Positions 8,920 to 22,149 of a stretch of 64,000 nucleotides of DNA are shown here, in pieces. Each line of letters starts with the position of its first letter. Positions within the stretch are counted from its first letter, which is position 1. Source of the DNA: Phreatobacter sp. (lineage in GTDB: Bacteria; Pseudomonadota; Alphaproteobacteria; Rhizobiales; Phreatobacteraceae); the NCBI RefSeq assembly GCF_022843985.1, contig NZ_JALHMP010000019.1, positions 1-64,000 of the forward strand, read 5' to 3'. The position numbers were made by a program, and so were the translations under genes. The notes beneath the pieces are model-generated. The model made no database searches. It saw only the letters and a program-made list of their open reading frames with translations, and was not told the origin of the DNA.

Positions 8920-9363
8920 ATGAGTCTGACCACCCGCGAACTGACGCCCACCGACCGCGCCGCCTGGGAACCGCTCTGGCGCGGCTACCAGGCCTTCTAC
9001 AAGGTCGACATTCCCGCCGGCGTGACCGATGTCACCTGGGCCCGTTTCCACGACCCGAAGGAGCCCATGTGGGCCTATGGCGCCTTCCAGGGCGAGCGCA
9101 TGGTCGGCATCGTCCATGCCGTGCTGCACCGCTCCTGCTGGACCGCGGAGGACTATTGCTACCTGCAGGACCTCTTCGTCGATCCGGCAGTGCGGGGCAG
9201 CGGCGCCGGCCGCGCCCTCATCGAGAAGGTCTACGCCATCGCCAGGGAGAAGGGCGCCGGCCGTGTCCACTGGCTCACCCACGAGACCAACGACGCCGCC
9301 ATGCTGCTCTACGACCGCATCGCCGACAGATCCGGCTTCATCCAGTACCGCAAGATCTTCTGA
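8920..9363 (+). CDS. GNAT-family N-acetyltransferase
   Basis: 147-residue cytosolic acetyltransferase. The acetyl-CoA pyrophosphate loop lies in the segment LFVDPAVRGSGAGRALIEK (about residues 87-105), which fits the Q/R-x-x-G-x-G/A consensus. The start is fixed by AGGAGG eight bases before the ATG. The acceptor substrate is unknown. It is convergent with the ion channel gene. Confidence 0.85.
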   Translation: MSLTTRELTPTDRAAWEPLWRGYQAFYKVDIPAGVTDVTWARFHDPKEPMWAYGAFQGERMVGIVHAVLHRSCWTAEDYCYLQDLFVDPAVRGSGAGRALIEKVYAIAREKGAGRVHWLTHETNDAAMLLYDRIADRSGFIQYRKIF

Positions 9364-9375
9364 CCCGGCAGCGCC

Positions 9376-10539
9376 TCAGGCTCCCCGGTCATCTCCCGCG
9401 ATCCGGGTCTCGGCCACCGCCGCAATGACCAGACCGATGGCCGGTCGCGTCGTCATCAGATGGTGCAGTTCCTCGGCATCGAGGGCCAGCACCTTGACCC
9501 GGCTGGTCGCCCTGACCGTCACGTCCATCGGCGTGCCGTGAAGGACCGCCGCCTCGCCGAAGCAGCGGCCGGCGCCGAGGGTGTGGTGCATCTCGCCCGC
9601 CTGCACCTCCACCTCGCCCTCGGCGATGACGAACATGGCATGGGCCGGCTGGCCGGCCCGGCAGATCAGCGCGCCGGGCTCATAGGTGGCGCTGGTCACC
9701 GCCCGCATCACCTCGGCGACGGAGGCGGCATCCAGCCCGGCGAAGAGCGGCACGCTCGAAACCATGCTCCAGGTGACGACGAAATCGCGGCGCTGGATCT
9801 CGCGGGCGAAAGCCGTGGCGATGATGCCGACCGGCAGGGCCAGCATGACGATGCCGAGCACCGCTGTGACGCCGGCGATGAGCTTGCCGGCCGGCGTCAC
9901 CGGAAAGACGTCGCCATAGCCGACCGTCGTCAGGGTGATGACCGCCCACCACAGGGCGTCCGGGATGGTGGCGAACTTGTCCGGCTGCGCCTCCTGCTCG
10001 GCAATCCGCATCGTGGCGGCCACGATTACCAGGGCGCCGAGAAAAATCAGCAGCGAGGCGCCGAGCGCCCGGCGCTCGCTCCACAAGGCATCAACGAGGC
10101 TGGCGAAACCCGGCGAATAGCGCGCGAGTTTGAAGAAGCGGACCAGCCTGAGAAGCAGCAGGAAGCGCAGGTCGAGATCGAAGATGAGGCCGAGATAGAA
10201 TGGCACGATGGCCAGCATGTCGATGACCATGCCGGGCGAAAGCGCCGCGCGCAGACGCGCGCGCAACGGGGAAAGGCCCCGATAGGGCGGATGCTCGGGC
10301 GCCGCCCACAGGCGCGCCAGATATTCCGCCGTGAAGGCGGCGACCGACGCGACCTCGAGAACCCGGAACTGCCACCCATAGGCACTGGCCACCGCGGGCA
10401 GCGATTCCAGCACCACCGCCGCGACATTGACGATGACCAGCGCGATCAGCGACCCGTGGACGACGTCGGCGAAGGCCGAGCCGGCAAGACCCTTGTCGAG
10501 CAGTTCATAGACCCGTCGTCGCAGCCCCGCCGCCGCCAT
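9376..10539 (-). CDS. Potassium channel with C-terminal cyclic-nucleotide-binding-type domain (MloK1-like)
   Basis: 387 residues from the ATG at 10539. Six membrane helices precede the domain, with an S4-like segment near residues 121-141 (RFLLLLRLVRFFKLAR), a pore helix and the selectivity filter TVGYGD (205-210). Residues 258-365 fold as a cyclic-nucleotide-binding domain whose cassette starts at CFGEAAVLHG (326-335). The architecture matches MloK1 of Mesorhizobium loti, a cAMP-gated K+ channel. The cassette position that normally carries Arg followed by Ser/Thr reads Pro-Met-Asp, so cAMP phosphate binding may be lost or altered. The frame extends to 10572, but the MAAAG start fits better. 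It lies downstream of alaS, 51 bases from the alaS end including the possible longer N-terminus. Confidence 0.85.
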   Translation of the reverse strand: MAAAGLRRRVYELLDKGLAGSAFADVVHGSLIALVIVNVAAVVLESLPAVASAYGWQFRVLEVASVAAFTAEYLARLWAAPEHPPYRGLSPLRARLRAALSPGMVIDMLAIVPFYLGLIFDLDLRFLLLLRLVRFFKLARYSPGFASLVDALWSERRALGASLLIFLGALVIVAATMRIAEQEAQPDKFATIPDALWWAVITLTTVGYGDVFPVTPAGKLIAGVTAVLGIVMLALPVGIIATAFAREIQRRDFVVTWSMVSSVPLFAGLDAASVAEVMRAVTSATYEPGALICRAGQPAHAMFVIAEGEVEVQAGEMHHTLGAGRCFGEAAVLHGTPMDVTVRATSRVKVLALDAEELHHLMTTRPAIGLVIAAVAETRIAGDDRGA

Positions 10540-10622
10540 GATCCCCCCGTCGCCGGACCGACACCGCGACACCTTGCCGCGCCGGGGCCCGGCGCGTCAA
10601 ACCGGGCCGGTGCGACAGCGTC

Positions 10623-13280
10623 TCAGGCCGCGGCGAGCGCGGCCTCGATGGCGGCGAGCGCCGCCTCGGCCTGGTGACCGTCCGGACCGCCGGCCTGGGC
10701 CATATCGGGACGGCCGCCGCCGCCCTTGCCGCCTAGCGCCTCGGAGCCGATCTTGACCAGATCGACGGCATTGACCTTGCCGGCGAGGTCCGCGGTGACC
10801 CCGACGACGATGCCGGCCTTGCCGTCCGCGGAGACACCGACAATGGCGACGACGCCCGAGCCGATCTGGGTCTTTCCGGCATCGGCGAGGCCCTTCAGGT
10901 CCTTCATCTCGATGCCGGAGACGCTTTTGGCCATGAGCCTGAGGCTGCCGACCGTCTTCACCGGATCGGCGCCGGCGGCGCCGCCGCCCATGGCCAGCTT
11001 CTTCTTCGCCTCGGCGAGTTCGCGCTCCAGCCGGCGACGGTCCTCGACCAGGGCCTCGACCCGGGCTTCGACATCGGCGACGGAGGTCTTGACGAGGCCG
11101 GCGACCGCTTCCAGCCGCCGCGCCTGTTCGGCGAGGTGGCGCCGCGCCGCATCGCCGGTCATCGCCTCGAGCCGGCGCACGCCGGCGGCGACGGCCCCCT
11201 CGCCCACCACGGTGACGAGGCCAATATCGCCGGTGCGCGCCACATGGGTGCCGCCGCAGAGCTCGACCGACCAGCCGGAGGCGGTCGACCCGGCCGGCGC
11301 CGGCCCGATGGAGACCACGCGCACCTCGTCGCCATATTTCTCGCCGAACAGCGCGCGAGCGCCGGAGGCGATGGCATCCTCCTGGCCCATCAGCCGGGTG
11401 ACCACCGGCGCATTGGCGAGCAGCACGCGGTTGGCAATGTCCTCGACACGGGCGAGGTCCTCGTCCGCGATGGGCTTGGGATGGGAGAAGTCGAAGCGCA
11501 GCCGGTCGGGCGCGACCAGTGAGCCCTTCTGCGCCACATGGTCGCCGAGGACCTGGCGCAGCGCCTCGTGCAAGAGATGGGTGGCCGAATGATTGGCGCG
11601 GATGGCCGCGCGGCGCGCGTGGTCGACGTCGAGCTGAACCGCCTGGCCGACGGCGAGCCGCCCTTCCGTCACCGTCACGGCATGGACGAAGAGATCGCCG
11701 AGCTTCTTCTGCGTGTCGGTGACGGAGGCCTTCACCCCCTCGCCGCTCATCACCCCGCGATCGCCCTGCTGGCCGCCGGATTCGCCGTAGAACGGTGTCT
11801 GGTTGAGGACGACGAGACCGCTCTCGCCGGGGGCAAGGCCCGCCACCTCGGCACCATCGCGGAGGATGGCGAGGACCTGGCCTTCCGCCGTCTCGGTGTC
11901 ATAGCCCAGGAACTCCGTGGCGCCGGTCTTCTCCTTGACCGCGAACCAGACCGTGTCGGTGGCCGCCTCGCCAGACCCGGCCCAGGCGGCGCGCGCCTTC
12001 TGCTTCTGCAGCTGCATCGCCGCCTCGAAGGCGGCGGTGTCGACGGCGATGCCGCGCGGCCGCAGCGCATCCTGGGTGAGATCCAGCGGGAAGCCGTAGG
12101 TGTCGTAAAGGGTGAAGGCGGTCTCGCCTGAGAAGGTGGCGCCGTCGCCGAGGCCGGCCGATTCGGTATCGAGGATCGACAGGCCCCGCTCCAGCGTCTT
12201 GCGGAAGCGGGTTTCCTCGAGGCGCAGCGTCTCGCCGATCAGGCTCTCGGCACGCACCAGTTCGGGATAGGCCTGGCCCATCTCGCGCACCAGGACCGGC
12301 ACCAGCTTGTGCATCAGCGGCTCCTTGGCGCCGAGCAGCGAGGCGTGGCGCATGGCGCGGCGCATGATGCGGCGGACGACATAGCCACGGCCCTCGTTGG
12401 AGGGCAGCACGCCGTCGGCGACGAGGAAGGAGGCGGCGCGCAGATGGTCGGCGATGACGCGGTGCGAGACCTTGTGGGCACCGTCCGGCGCGACGCCGGT
12501 CTCCACGGCGCTGGCCCCGATCAGGGCGCGCATGAGGTCGATCTCGTAATTGTCATGGGTGCCCTGGAGCACGGCGGAGATGCGCTCGAGGCCCATGCCC
12601 GTGTCGATGGAGGGGCGCGGCAGATGGGTGCGGATGCCGCCGGCCTGTTCCTCATATTGCATGAACACGAGGTTCCAGATCTCGATGAACCGGTCGCCGT
12701 CCTGCTCGGCCGAGCCGGGCGGGCCGCCCCAGATCTGGTCGCCGTGGTCGTAGAAGATCTCCGAACAGGGGCCGCAGGGCCCGGTATCGCCCATGCGCCA
12801 GAAATTGTCCGAGGTCGGGATGCGGATGATCTTGGAATCCGGCAGGCCGGCGATCTTCTTCCACAGGTCATAGGCCTCCTGGTCCTCGGAAAAGACCGTG
12901 ACGAGGAGGCGCGACACCGGCAGCTCGTATTCCCTGGTGATCAGCGTCCAGGCATGGGCGATGGCCTGTTCCTTGAAATAGTCGCCGAAGGAGAAATTGC
13001 CGAGCATCTCGAAGAAGGTGTGGTGGCGCGCCGTATAGCCGACATTGTCGAGGTCGTTGTGCTTGCCGCCGGCACGGACACATTTCTGCGCCGTCGTCGC
13101 CGTCGTGTAGGGCCGCTTCTCGACGCCGGTGAAGACGTTCTTGAACTGGACCATGCCGGAATTGGCGAACATCAGCGTCGGATCGTTGCGCGGCACGAGC
13201 GGCGAACTCTCCACCACGGCATGGCCGTTCTTGGCGAAGAAATCGAGGAAGGTCTTGCGGATCTGGTTGACGCCGGTCAT
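10623..13280 (-). CDS. alaS: Alanyl-tRNA synthetase
   Basis: 885 residues, the normal length. The class II catalytic core (about 1-460) includes [18 protein letters not shown]; the editing domain carries the [12 protein letters not shown] zinc motif, with the C-G-G-T-H-V partner further on; and the C-terminal oligomerisation domain ends [13 protein letters not shown]. It charges tRNA-Ala and clears Ser and Gly mischarging. The start at 13280 ([15 protein letters not shown]) matches the family; the frame runs upstream to 13517 through non-conserved sequence. It lies downstream of recA on the same strand, 288 bases away and behind a terminator-like hairpin, so it may have its own promoter. Confidence 0.97.
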   Translation of the reverse strand: MTGVNQIRKTFLDFFAKNGHAVVESSPLVPRNDPTLMFANSGMVQFKNVFTGVEKRPYTTATTAQKCVRAGGKHNDLDNVGYTARHHTFFEMLGNFSFGDYFKEQAIAHAWTLITREYELPVSRLLVTVFSEDQEAYDLWKKIAGLPDSKIIRIPTSDNFWRMGDTGPCGPCSEIFYDHGDQIWGGPPGSAEQDGDRFIEIWNLVFMQYEEQAGGIRTHLPRPSIDTGMGLERISAVLQGTHDNYEIDLMRALIGASAVETGVAPDGAHKVSHRVIADHLRAASFLVADGVLPSNEGRGYVVRRIMRRAMRHASLLGAKEPLMHKLVPVLVREMGQAYPELVRAESLIGETLRLEETRFRKTLERGLSILDTESAGLGDGATFSGETAFTLYDTYGFPLDLTQDALRPRGIAVDTAAFEAAMQLQKQKARAAWAGSGEAATDTVWFAVKEKTGATEFLGYDTETAEGQVLAILRDGAEVAGLAPGESGLVVLNQTPFYGESGGQQGDRGVMSGEGVKASVTDTQKKLGDLFVHAVTVTEGRLAVGQAVQLDVDHARRAAIRANHSATHLLHEALRQVLGDHVAQKGSLVAPDRLRFDFSHPKPIADEDLARVEDIANRVLLANAPVVTRLMGQEDAIASGARALFGEKYGDEVRVVSIGPAPAGSTASGWSVELCGGTHVARTGDIGLVTVVGEGAVAAGVRRLEAMTGDAARRHLAEQARRLEAVAGLVKTSVADVEARVEALVEDRRRLERELAEAKKKLAMGGGAAGADPVKTVGSLRLMAKSVSGIEMKDLKGLADAGKTQIGSGVVAIVGVSADGKAGIVVGVTADLAGKVNAVDLVKIGSEALGGKGGGGRPDMAQAGGPDGHQAEAALAAIEAALAAA

Positions 13281-13519
13281 GGCCCGAACTGAGAGGTTGC
13301 GGCCGGGCCCGGGACGAGCGCGGCCTGAAATGGGGTCGGCGCGTGTTCTAGACCATTTTTGGCCGGAGGAAACCGGTTTCGATGGCACTCCCCTGTCCGT
13401 GACGCCGGAAGGGCCTGGCGGCGGCGCCCGGCCCCGCTCCGGCGGTGCGGGAAAAGCTCCGGCCTCCCCGCAGCACGGGGGGCCCGGACCCCGCGCGAAT
13501 CCACCCCTTGGACGCACGA

Positions 13520-13541
13520 AAGGCCGGGAGAACCCGGCCTT
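13520..13541 (-). terminator. Probable terminator after recA
   Basis: A 9-bp perfect stem, AAGGCCGGG with CCCGGCCTT, around a 4-base loop, 28 bases after the recA stop. On the leftward strand the stem is followed by only a short T run (TTTCG). Confidence 0.7.
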
Positions 13542-13568
13542 CGCGAGAGCGGGACAGGCGCGAAGGAC

Positions 13569-14648
<1,080 letters not shown>

Positions 14649-14731
14649 GGCGGTAGCTCCCCTGTGCTGGCAAGGCCTGATGGCCGAAACCTCACTTAAA
14701 TCGACCGTACACGGTTTGTTCCAGCTCGCAA

Positions 14732-14746
14732 GTTCTTTTTTTGTTC
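14732..14746 (-). promoter_or_regulatory. LexA (SOS) box of recA
   Basis: On the plus strand the sequence is GTTC-TTTTTTT-GTTC, an exact match to the alphaproteobacterial LexA consensus GTTC-N7-GTTC. It lies in the recA upstream region, 84-98 bases before the start codon. This is the SOS operator form of this bacterial class, not the palindromic CTG-N10-CAG of Escherichia coli. Confidence 0.85.
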
Positions 14747-14925
14747 TCACCACCCCTGCTGACACGATCCGGCACCGGGGCCCTGCCCTTCGCCCGGCGC
14801 GCTTCGCCCCACCCGGGGCCTGCCCTACGTTGGAACGCCTTCAAACTGGCGCGGCGATGGCTTAAGGGATTGGCCTCACCTCGGCCGGGACGCCCAATCC
14901 CGGCCTCATCGACGGGACCGCCCTG

Positions 14926-16554
<1,629 letters not shown>

Positions 16555-16673
16555 GGCATTGAGCAGGTCAGAGGGGCCCGGGCTGTTTCTGAGCGGAAAC
16601 ATGGCGTTCCCCGGCTGAAATCCCGGGGAAACGGGTGCGGCGCATCTGTGTCGCCAACACGGAGCCCCTCGCC

Positions 16674-17138
16674 ATGCGCAGCCCGCACGTCACCGTCGCC
16701 TCCTCCCGCACCACCGGCGCCGATGCCCATACGCTCGCCCTGATCGCCTCCTCCCTGGTGGCGGCCACCGCCATCGCCTTCCTCGCCATGGTGATCACCG
16801 CCTGGCCGGCCAAGGCTGGCGGCATGGGCGAGGCGCCGGGCCGGCTGGCGCTTGCCGCGGCGGGCCCGGCGATGGCCGGCCAGGATACCGGGCGCTGCGA
16901 GGCGGACCTCGTCCTCACCGATATCCGCCTGCGCCAGGCCACCGAGCGGCTCGCCGCCACCCGCACGGCGCCGGTGCCGCAGCGCTGCACGGTCTTTCGC
17001 AGCCATGTCGGGGTGATGCAGGCGGCGGCCGACGTCTTCCGCCGCTGCACCCACGGTCGCCATCGCCAGGAGAATGTCGGGCAGATGCAGGGCTCGATCG
17101 CCGACTGGAACGAGATCATCGCCCGCAACTGCCGCTGA
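16674..17138 (+). CDS. Hypothetical protein with one N-terminal membrane anchor or signal
   Basis: 154 residues from the ATG at 16674, which follows GGAGCCCCTCGCC. A hydrophobic segment (about residues 24-43, LIASSLVAATAIAFLAMVIT) could be a signal anchor or an uncleaved signal. The remainder is predicted to be outside the cytoplasm and carries four cysteines (in GRCEAD, QRCTVF, FRRCTH and ARNCR) that could form disulfide bonds. No domain recognised. It follows the fumarase gene by 119 bases and is convergent with the exonuclease-CBS gene. Confidence 0.65.
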   Translation: MRSPHVTVASSRTTGADAHTLALIASSLVAATAIAFLAMVITAWPAKAGGMGEAPGRLALAAAGPAMAGQDTGRCEADLVLTDIRLRQATERLAATRTAPVPQRCTVFRSHVGVMQAAADVFRRCTHGRHRQENVGQMQGSIADWNEIIARNCR

Positions 17139-17144
17139 CGCCCC

Positions 17145-19271
17145 TCACGCCGAGAACAGCAGGTCCTTCACCGTGTCGCCGACATGGGCAAGGTCGCCTA
17201 GCGCTGCCTTCAGGCGCGCTTGGCCGACCCGACCGAGAATGGCGGGATCGACGCGGTTGCCCGGCGGGCGGCCGGCGGCGAGATCGGCCACCTGCTGGCG
17301 CAGGATGGCGTCCACCAGCACGCCATGGGCTTCCATCCAGCGCGTCAGGTCCTCCGCCGCGCCGATCTGCCGGTCGCGCAGCGCCTCCAGCCGCTCGCGG
17401 GTCGAGCGCAACCGGATGTCGTGGCGCAGGGCGAGGCAGCGCGCCGCCGCCACCACCGGGAACAGGCCGCCCATCTTCAGGTCCACCCGCCCCTCGCTGA
17501 GCCTGATACCGCCGAACAGCGTCAGCGGAGGGCGGTGCTCGCCGATCTGTTCGGCCAGCAGCTTGGCCAGCAGCGGTGCCCGGTGCGCCGCCTCATAGGC
17601 TTCGTCGAAGAGCGTCGCGGCCAGCGCCATGTCGCCGTGGACGGCGCGGAAGTCGAAGACGATGTCGACCGCCAGCAGGTCCTCGGGCCGTGTCTTGGCG
17701 ATCCAGCCGGCGATGCGCGCCCGCCAGTCGTCGATCGAGCCGCGGAAGCCGGGATTGCGGGCCATCACACCGCCCTTGCAATAGGCAACGCCGGCCGCGT
17801 CCAGCATATCGGCGAGATGCTCGCCGAACCGGGCGAACCAAGCATCGGCGGCTTCCGGGTCGTCGGGAACGGCGGTGACCACCGCATTGTCCTGGTCGGC
17901 GGCCAGCAGGCTCTCGCCGCGCCCCACCGAGCCCAGCACCAGCACCGCATAGGCAACCGGCGGCGGACCGGCGCCCTCGGCCAGCATCATCGCCTCGGCC
18001 TCGCGGGCGGCGGTCGCCGTCAGCGCCCCGATCTCGTGGCTGACCACGGCGGCGATGGCGGTGGCTGAGACCTCCTCCTTGATCAGCCGGCGGGCAACCT
18101 CCGGCATCCGGGCGAAGGCGGCGGCGAGCGCCGGTGCGCCCTTCGCGGCGGCGATCGCATCGCCCAGCATCAGGGCGTCGCTCGCCCGCATCCGCAACAG
18201 GTCGCGGGCCGACAGGGCGCCGACGATCCGGCCGCCCTCGTCGGTCACCGCCAGGTGGCGCACCTTCAGCCGGTCCATGCGGCCGATGGCGCGATAGACG
18301 AAATCCATCGCCGCGACGCTCTCCAGCGGCCGCGACGCAAAATCCGCGACCGGCCGTTCCAGCGCCGCAGCGCCGCCGCCTGTCACCGCCCGCATGACGT
18401 CGCGCTCGGTGACGATGCCGGCCTCCGCCGCCAAGGGCCGGTCGGCGCCGGCGACGAAGACCGAGGAGACGCGCCGGTCCATCATGGTGCGCGCCGCCTC
18501 CGCCACGGTCGTCTCCGGCGGCACCACCAGCGGCGGCTGGCCCATGACGTCACCGACGCGGTGGCGGAACGGATAGGAATCGATCCGCGCCAGCGCCCCC
18601 TCCTCGACGGAGCGCGGCGTCAGCGCCTGCGGCTCGACCCAGCCGGCGCGGGCGAAGCCGTCCAGCGCCCCGGTCAGTTGCCGGCAGGCGGCATGGGCCT
18701 CGCCGACGGTGCGGATGCCCTTCTCCTTGAGGACCGGAACCAGTCCAACGAAGATGGCGCCGGCGCTTTCCGCATCGCCCACCGCATCGTGCCGACCGGC
18801 GCTCTCCAGCGTCACGCCGAGCCGGCTGGCGAGGATTTCCAGTGAATAGCCGGCGAGCGAGGGAAAGCAGAGCTCACCGAGCAGGCGCGTGCAGAGCGCC
18901 GGAGGCGGTTCGAAGGACAGCCCGGCGCGCTGGCATTCCCCACGGAACAGGGCGAGATCGTAGCCGATCGTGTGGCCGATCACCGGCCGGCCCTGCCGGA
19001 AGGCCTCGAAGGCCGCGAAGGCGTCGGCGAAGGTGGCGGCGCCGGCCACGTCGGTATCGCCGATGCCGTGGATCGCGGTGGCGGAGGCCGGGATCGGTTC
19101 GCCGGGATCGACCAGGCGCTCGAAGCGCTCCTCACGGACGATCCGCCCCTCGCTGAGGGCGACGGCGCCGATCTGCACGATGCGCGCCTTGGCCGGGTCG
19201 AGCCCGGTCGTTTCCGTGTCGACGACGACGGCATCAAGGGCGATCAGCGGCTGGACGGAACGGGCCGACAT
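17145..19271 (-). CDS. DnaQ-type 3'-5' exonuclease / CBS pair / DUF294 nucleotidyltransferase fusion
   Basis: 708 residues in three parts. Residues 1-180 are a DEDDh exonuclease with all five catalytic residues: D18, E20 (in VDTETTG), D105, H161 and D166 (in HDAVGDAES). Residues 238-362 are two CBS domains, which usually bind adenine nucleotides. From about residue 440 a DUF294-type nucleotidyltransferase has the signature GSVGRGESLLAADQDNAVV (448-466), followed by the DUF294 C-terminal helical region to residue 708. DUF294 proteins resemble the GlnD/PII-uridylyltransferase family. The fusion suggests nucleotide sensing linked to nucleic-acid trimming or nucleotidyl transfer; the substrate is unknown. 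It lies downstream of cckA on the same strand with a 36-base gap. Confidence 0.85.
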   Translation of the reverse strand: MSARSVQPLIALDAVVVDTETTGLDPAKARIVQIGAVALSEGRIVREERFERLVDPGEPIPASATAIHGIGDTDVAGAATFADAFAAFEAFRQGRPVIGHTIGYDLALFRGECQRAGLSFEPPPALCTRLLGELCFPSLAGYSLEILASRLGVTLESAGRHDAVGDAESAGAIFVGLVPVLKEKGIRTVGEAHAACRQLTGALDGFARAGWVEPQALTPRSVEEGALARIDSYPFRHRVGDVMGQPPLVVPPETTVAEAARTMMDRRVSSVFVAGADRPLAAEAGIVTERDVMRAVTGGGAAALERPVADFASRPLESVAAMDFVYRAIGRMDRLKVRHLAVTDEGGRIVGALSARDLLRMRASDALMLGDAIAAAKGAPALAAAFARMPEVARRLIKEEVSATAIAAVVSHEIGALTATAAREAEAMMLAEGAGPPPVAYAVLVLGSVGRGESLLAADQDNAVVTAVPDDPEAADAWFARFGEHLADMLDAAGVAYCKGGVMARNPGFRGSIDDWRARIAGWIAKTRPEDLLAVDIVFDFRAVHGDMALAATLFDEAYEAAHRAPLLAKLLAEQIGEHRPPLTLFGGIRLSEGRVDLKMGGLFPVVAAARCLALRHDIRLRSTRERLEALRDRQIGAAEDLTRWMEAHGVLVDAILRQQVADLAAGRPPGNRVDPAILGRVGQARLKAALGDLAHVGDTVKDLLFSA

Positions 19272-19307
19272 GGGATCAGCCTAGTCCCGGCCGTCCAAAC
19301 CCGCCAG

Positions 19308-22016
19308 TCAGCCTTTCGCCTGTTCCTTCACCGCCTCAATGAGCTGTTTCAGCGAGAAGGGCTTGGGCAGGAAGGCGAAGGCCTGGCCTTCCGGCAGGTC
19401 GTTCTTGAAGGCCTCCTCGGCATAGCCGGAGACGAAGATCACCTTGATGCCGGGATTGGTCTTGCGCAGCTCGCCAAGCAGGGTCGGGCCGTTCATCTCG
19501 GGCATGACGACGTCCGAAACGACGAGGTCCACCGTGCCGCCATGTTCCGCCATCACCTCCAGCGCCTCGACGCCGGAACCGGCTTCCAGAACCGTATAGC
19601 CGCGCGAGGCGAGGGCCCGGGAAGCGAAGGCGCGCACCGCCTCCTCGTCCTCGACCAGCAGGATGGTGCCGGCACCCGTGTCGTCCCGCGGCGGAATTGC
19701 AGTGGGGGTCGGCGGAGCGACCTCCACCGACGCGGGCGGAGCGGCAACCTGAGCGTCCGCGGGCTCCGCGCCGGCCTCGGACTCGCCGGCGACGAGCATC
19801 GCGGCCGGAGCGGAGGGCGTCTGCAGGGCAACGGGGGGAGCCTGCGGTACGGCCGGCTCGGCACTCTCGACATGGCGGGGCAGGAAGACCCGGAAGATGG
19901 TGCCGCGGCCGACCTCGCTGTCGACGAAGACATAGCCGCCCGACTGCTTGACGATGCCATAGACCGTCGACAGACCGAGGCCGGTGCCCTTGCCGACCTC
20001 CTTGGTCGAGAAGAAGGGGTCGAAGATCTTCTGCTTGATGTCGTCGGGAATACCGGTGCCGGTATCGGTCACCTCGATCATCACCGCATCGCTTTCCGGC
20101 ATGTCCACCGGGTCGTCCTTGGAGCGGTGGCGGGCGATGTCGGCGGCCAGCACATTGGCGGTGCGGATGGTCAGCTTGCCGCCGTCCGGCATCGCGTCGC
20201 GGGCATTGACCGCGAGATTAAGGATCACCTGCTCGAGCTGGGTCACGTCGGCACGGATCGGCCAGAGGTCGCGGCCATGGATCATGTCGAGCCCGACGCG
20301 CTCGCCGAGGGAGCGGCGCAGCAGCATCGACAGGTCGGACAGGACGTCGCCGAGCTGGACGACCTGCGGACGCAGGGTCTGCTTGCGCGAGAAGGCGAGG
20401 AGCTGGCGCACCAGGCTCGCCGCCCGGTTGGCGTTCTGCTTGATCTGCATGACGTCGTTGAACGACGGGTCCGCCGGCTTGTGGTCCATCAGCAGGAGAT
20501 CGGCATGGCCGATGATCGCCTGCAGCACGTTGTTGAAGTCGTGGGCGACGCCGCCGGCGAGCTGGCCGACGGCATTCATCTTCTGCGACTGTGCGAACTG
20601 CTCCTGCAGCTGGCGCAGCTCGGTCGTCTCCACCGCATAGACGATGGCGGCTTCGCCCGGTTGCTCGGGGTCATCCACCGGGGCGACAAAGAAATGACAG
20701 AAGCGGTTGGCATTGCCCTGCAGCGCGCCGTCGACGGCGGCAAGGTCGCCCTTGCCGGCCGCAGCCTCGCCGATCGCCTGTGTCAGCGCCGGACGCGAGC
20801 TGTCCTTTACCAGCGACAGGATGGAGCGCGGTCCGGCCTGCGTCGCCGGGGCGACCTCGGCGAGCATGCGGGCGAAGATCGGATTGGCTCGGCCGACATG
20901 GCCCTCGCGGTCGACGGTCGCGATGGCGAGCGGCGAGGAATTGAAGAAGCGGGCAAACCGGACCTCGGCGGCCCGCAGGCTGTCGCCGCTGTCGGCCGAC
21001 CGTCCGCGGTTGATGACCAGCGTCCGCGAGGCTCCCGGCGTGCCGTCGGCGGAGAAGGCGACCTTGTGCAGGAGGCGCACCGGCAAGGCCTCGCCGGAGC
21101 GGCGCTTCAGGTCGAGGTCGAAGGTCGCCGTGGTCACTTCCGAGGGCTTAGCCGGGACGGTGCGCAGGAGGGCCGCGGCATCGGCGGCGAGGATGTCGGC
21201 GAGGGCCAATCCGCCGGGACCGACCTCGGTCAGATCATGGTCGAGCCAGCCGGCCAGCGTCGCGTTCATGTAGGCGATGTCGCCGCTCGGCTCCATGGAG
21301 AAGAAGCCGGCGGGCGCATGGTCGAGGAAGTCGATCGCCTTCTGCAGGGTCTCGAAGGCGCTCTCGGCGCTCTGGCGGTCGCGGGTGATGTCCTCGACGG
21401 TCCAGACGCTGGCGCGGCCGCCGCCCTTGATGCGGCCGGCCCCCTCCCCGGACATCGGGCGCACCTTCAGGCGCAGCCAGCGGGCATCCTCGGCCTCGGC
21501 GCGGCGCACCTCCTCCTGGTGGCGGCGCCCCTCGCGGGCGGCCTGCGACAGGCGGTAGATGGCCTCCGATACCTCGGGAGCGCCGGTAAAGGCCCGCTCG
21601 ACGGCGCGCACATCCTCGTCGCCGGAGGCTCCCGTCATGGCGAGATAGGCGGGGTTGGCATAGAGGACGCGGCCCGAGGGATCGCTCACCACCACCGCCT
21701 CGCCGGCGCTGTCGACCATCGCCTTGGTGAAGTCGTTGCGGTTGTCCTCGCTGGCGAAGCGCAGGATGCCGGAGGCATAGGCGAAGAGCGAGAAGACCCC
21801 GCAGACCGCGAGGCTGGCGAGCAGCCCGATGACATAGGGATAGGCGTTGTCGCGGCCGATCATCAGGAAGAACAGGGCGGCCCCGACCAGCACCACAGCG
21901 ACGACCAGCACCATGGCCGTCGAGCCCGACTGCTCTGAGCGGTCGACCGCACGGCGCGCCGCGGCGAGGGCCGGGGGCGCACGGTCGGCGCGGATGTTCT
22001 TGTCGGCGAAGGCCAT
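19308..22016 (-). CDS. cckA: Cell-cycle hybrid sensor histidine kinase CckA
   Basis: 902 residues from the ATG at 22016; a GTG at 22070 would add 18 residues. Two membrane helices occur near residues 33-85, followed by PAS-type sensor segments, a HisKA domain with [12 protein letters not shown] (phospho-acceptor H492), an HATPase domain (ending in [19 protein letters not shown]) and a C-terminal receiver with the phosphate acceptor D835 in [15 protein letters not shown]. CckA phosphorylates ChpT, which passes phosphate to the master regulator CtrA and to CpdR. It lies beside the flgB-flhB operon and reads the same way; that operon has a CtrA box at its head. Confidence 0.93.
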   Translation of the reverse strand: MAFADKNIRADRAPPALAAARRAVDRSEQSGSTAMVLVVAVVLVGAALFFLMIGRDNAYPYVIGLLASLAVCGVFSLFAYASGILRFASEDNRNDFTKAMVDSAGEAVVVSDPSGRVLYANPAYLAMTGASGDEDVRAVERAFTGAPEVSEAIYRLSQAAREGRRHQEEVRRAEAEDARWLRLKVRPMSGEGAGRIKGGGRASVWTVEDITRDRQSAESAFETLQKAIDFLDHAPAGFFSMEPSGDIAYMNATLAGWLDHDLTEVGPGGLALADILAADAAALLRTVPAKPSEVTTATFDLDLKRRSGEALPVRLLHKVAFSADGTPGASRTLVINRGRSADSGDSLRAAEVRFARFFNSSPLAIATVDREGHVGRANPIFARMLAEVAPATQAGPRSILSLVKDSSRPALTQAIGEAAAGKGDLAAVDGALQGNANRFCHFFVAPVDDPEQPGEAAIVYAVETTELRQLQEQFAQSQKMNAVGQLAGGVAHDFNNVLQAIIGHADLLLMDHKPADPSFNDVMQIKQNANRAASLVRQLLAFSRKQTLRPQVVQLGDVLSDLSMLLRRSLGERVGLDMIHGRDLWPIRADVTQLEQVILNLAVNARDAMPDGGKLTIRTANVLAADIARHRSKDDPVDMPESDAVMIEVTDTGTGIPDDIKQKIFDPFFSTKEVGKGTGLGLSTVYGIVKQSGGYVFVDSEVGRGTIFRVFLPRHVESAEPAVPQAPPVALQTPSAPAAMLVAGESEAGAEPADAQVAAPPASVEVAPPTPTAIPPRDDTGAGTILLVEDEEAVRAFASRALASRGYTVLEAGSGVEALEVMAEHGGTVDLVVSDVVMPEMNGPTLLGELRKTNPGIKVIFVSGYAEEAFKNDLPEGQAFAFLPKPFSLKQLIEAVKEQAKG

Positions 22017-22149
22017 GGCAGGGGAAGAGCCGTTGGTCAGGGTCAGCAAGAATCCAGGTCCGATTCTCACTCCCTAGTGGTGCCGCGTCGCCGTCCTCGA
22101 GGCAAGGGCGGCGGCGCCTCAGGGGCGCGCAATTTGCAGCACGCAGCAC

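Noticed and set aside
16607-16630. Hairpin TTCCCCGG / CCGGGGAA after the class I fumarase gene as a terminator.
   Set aside because: No T tract follows in the reading direction, so I did not list it as a terminator.
18972-21938. A very long open frame (988 codons) on the plus strand, opposite to cckA and the exonuclease gene.
   Set aside because: It is the mirror of strong coding on the other strand in GC-rich DNA. Its translation has no domain and runs of Arg, Gly, Asp and Glu; CckA on the minus strand has every expected motif.
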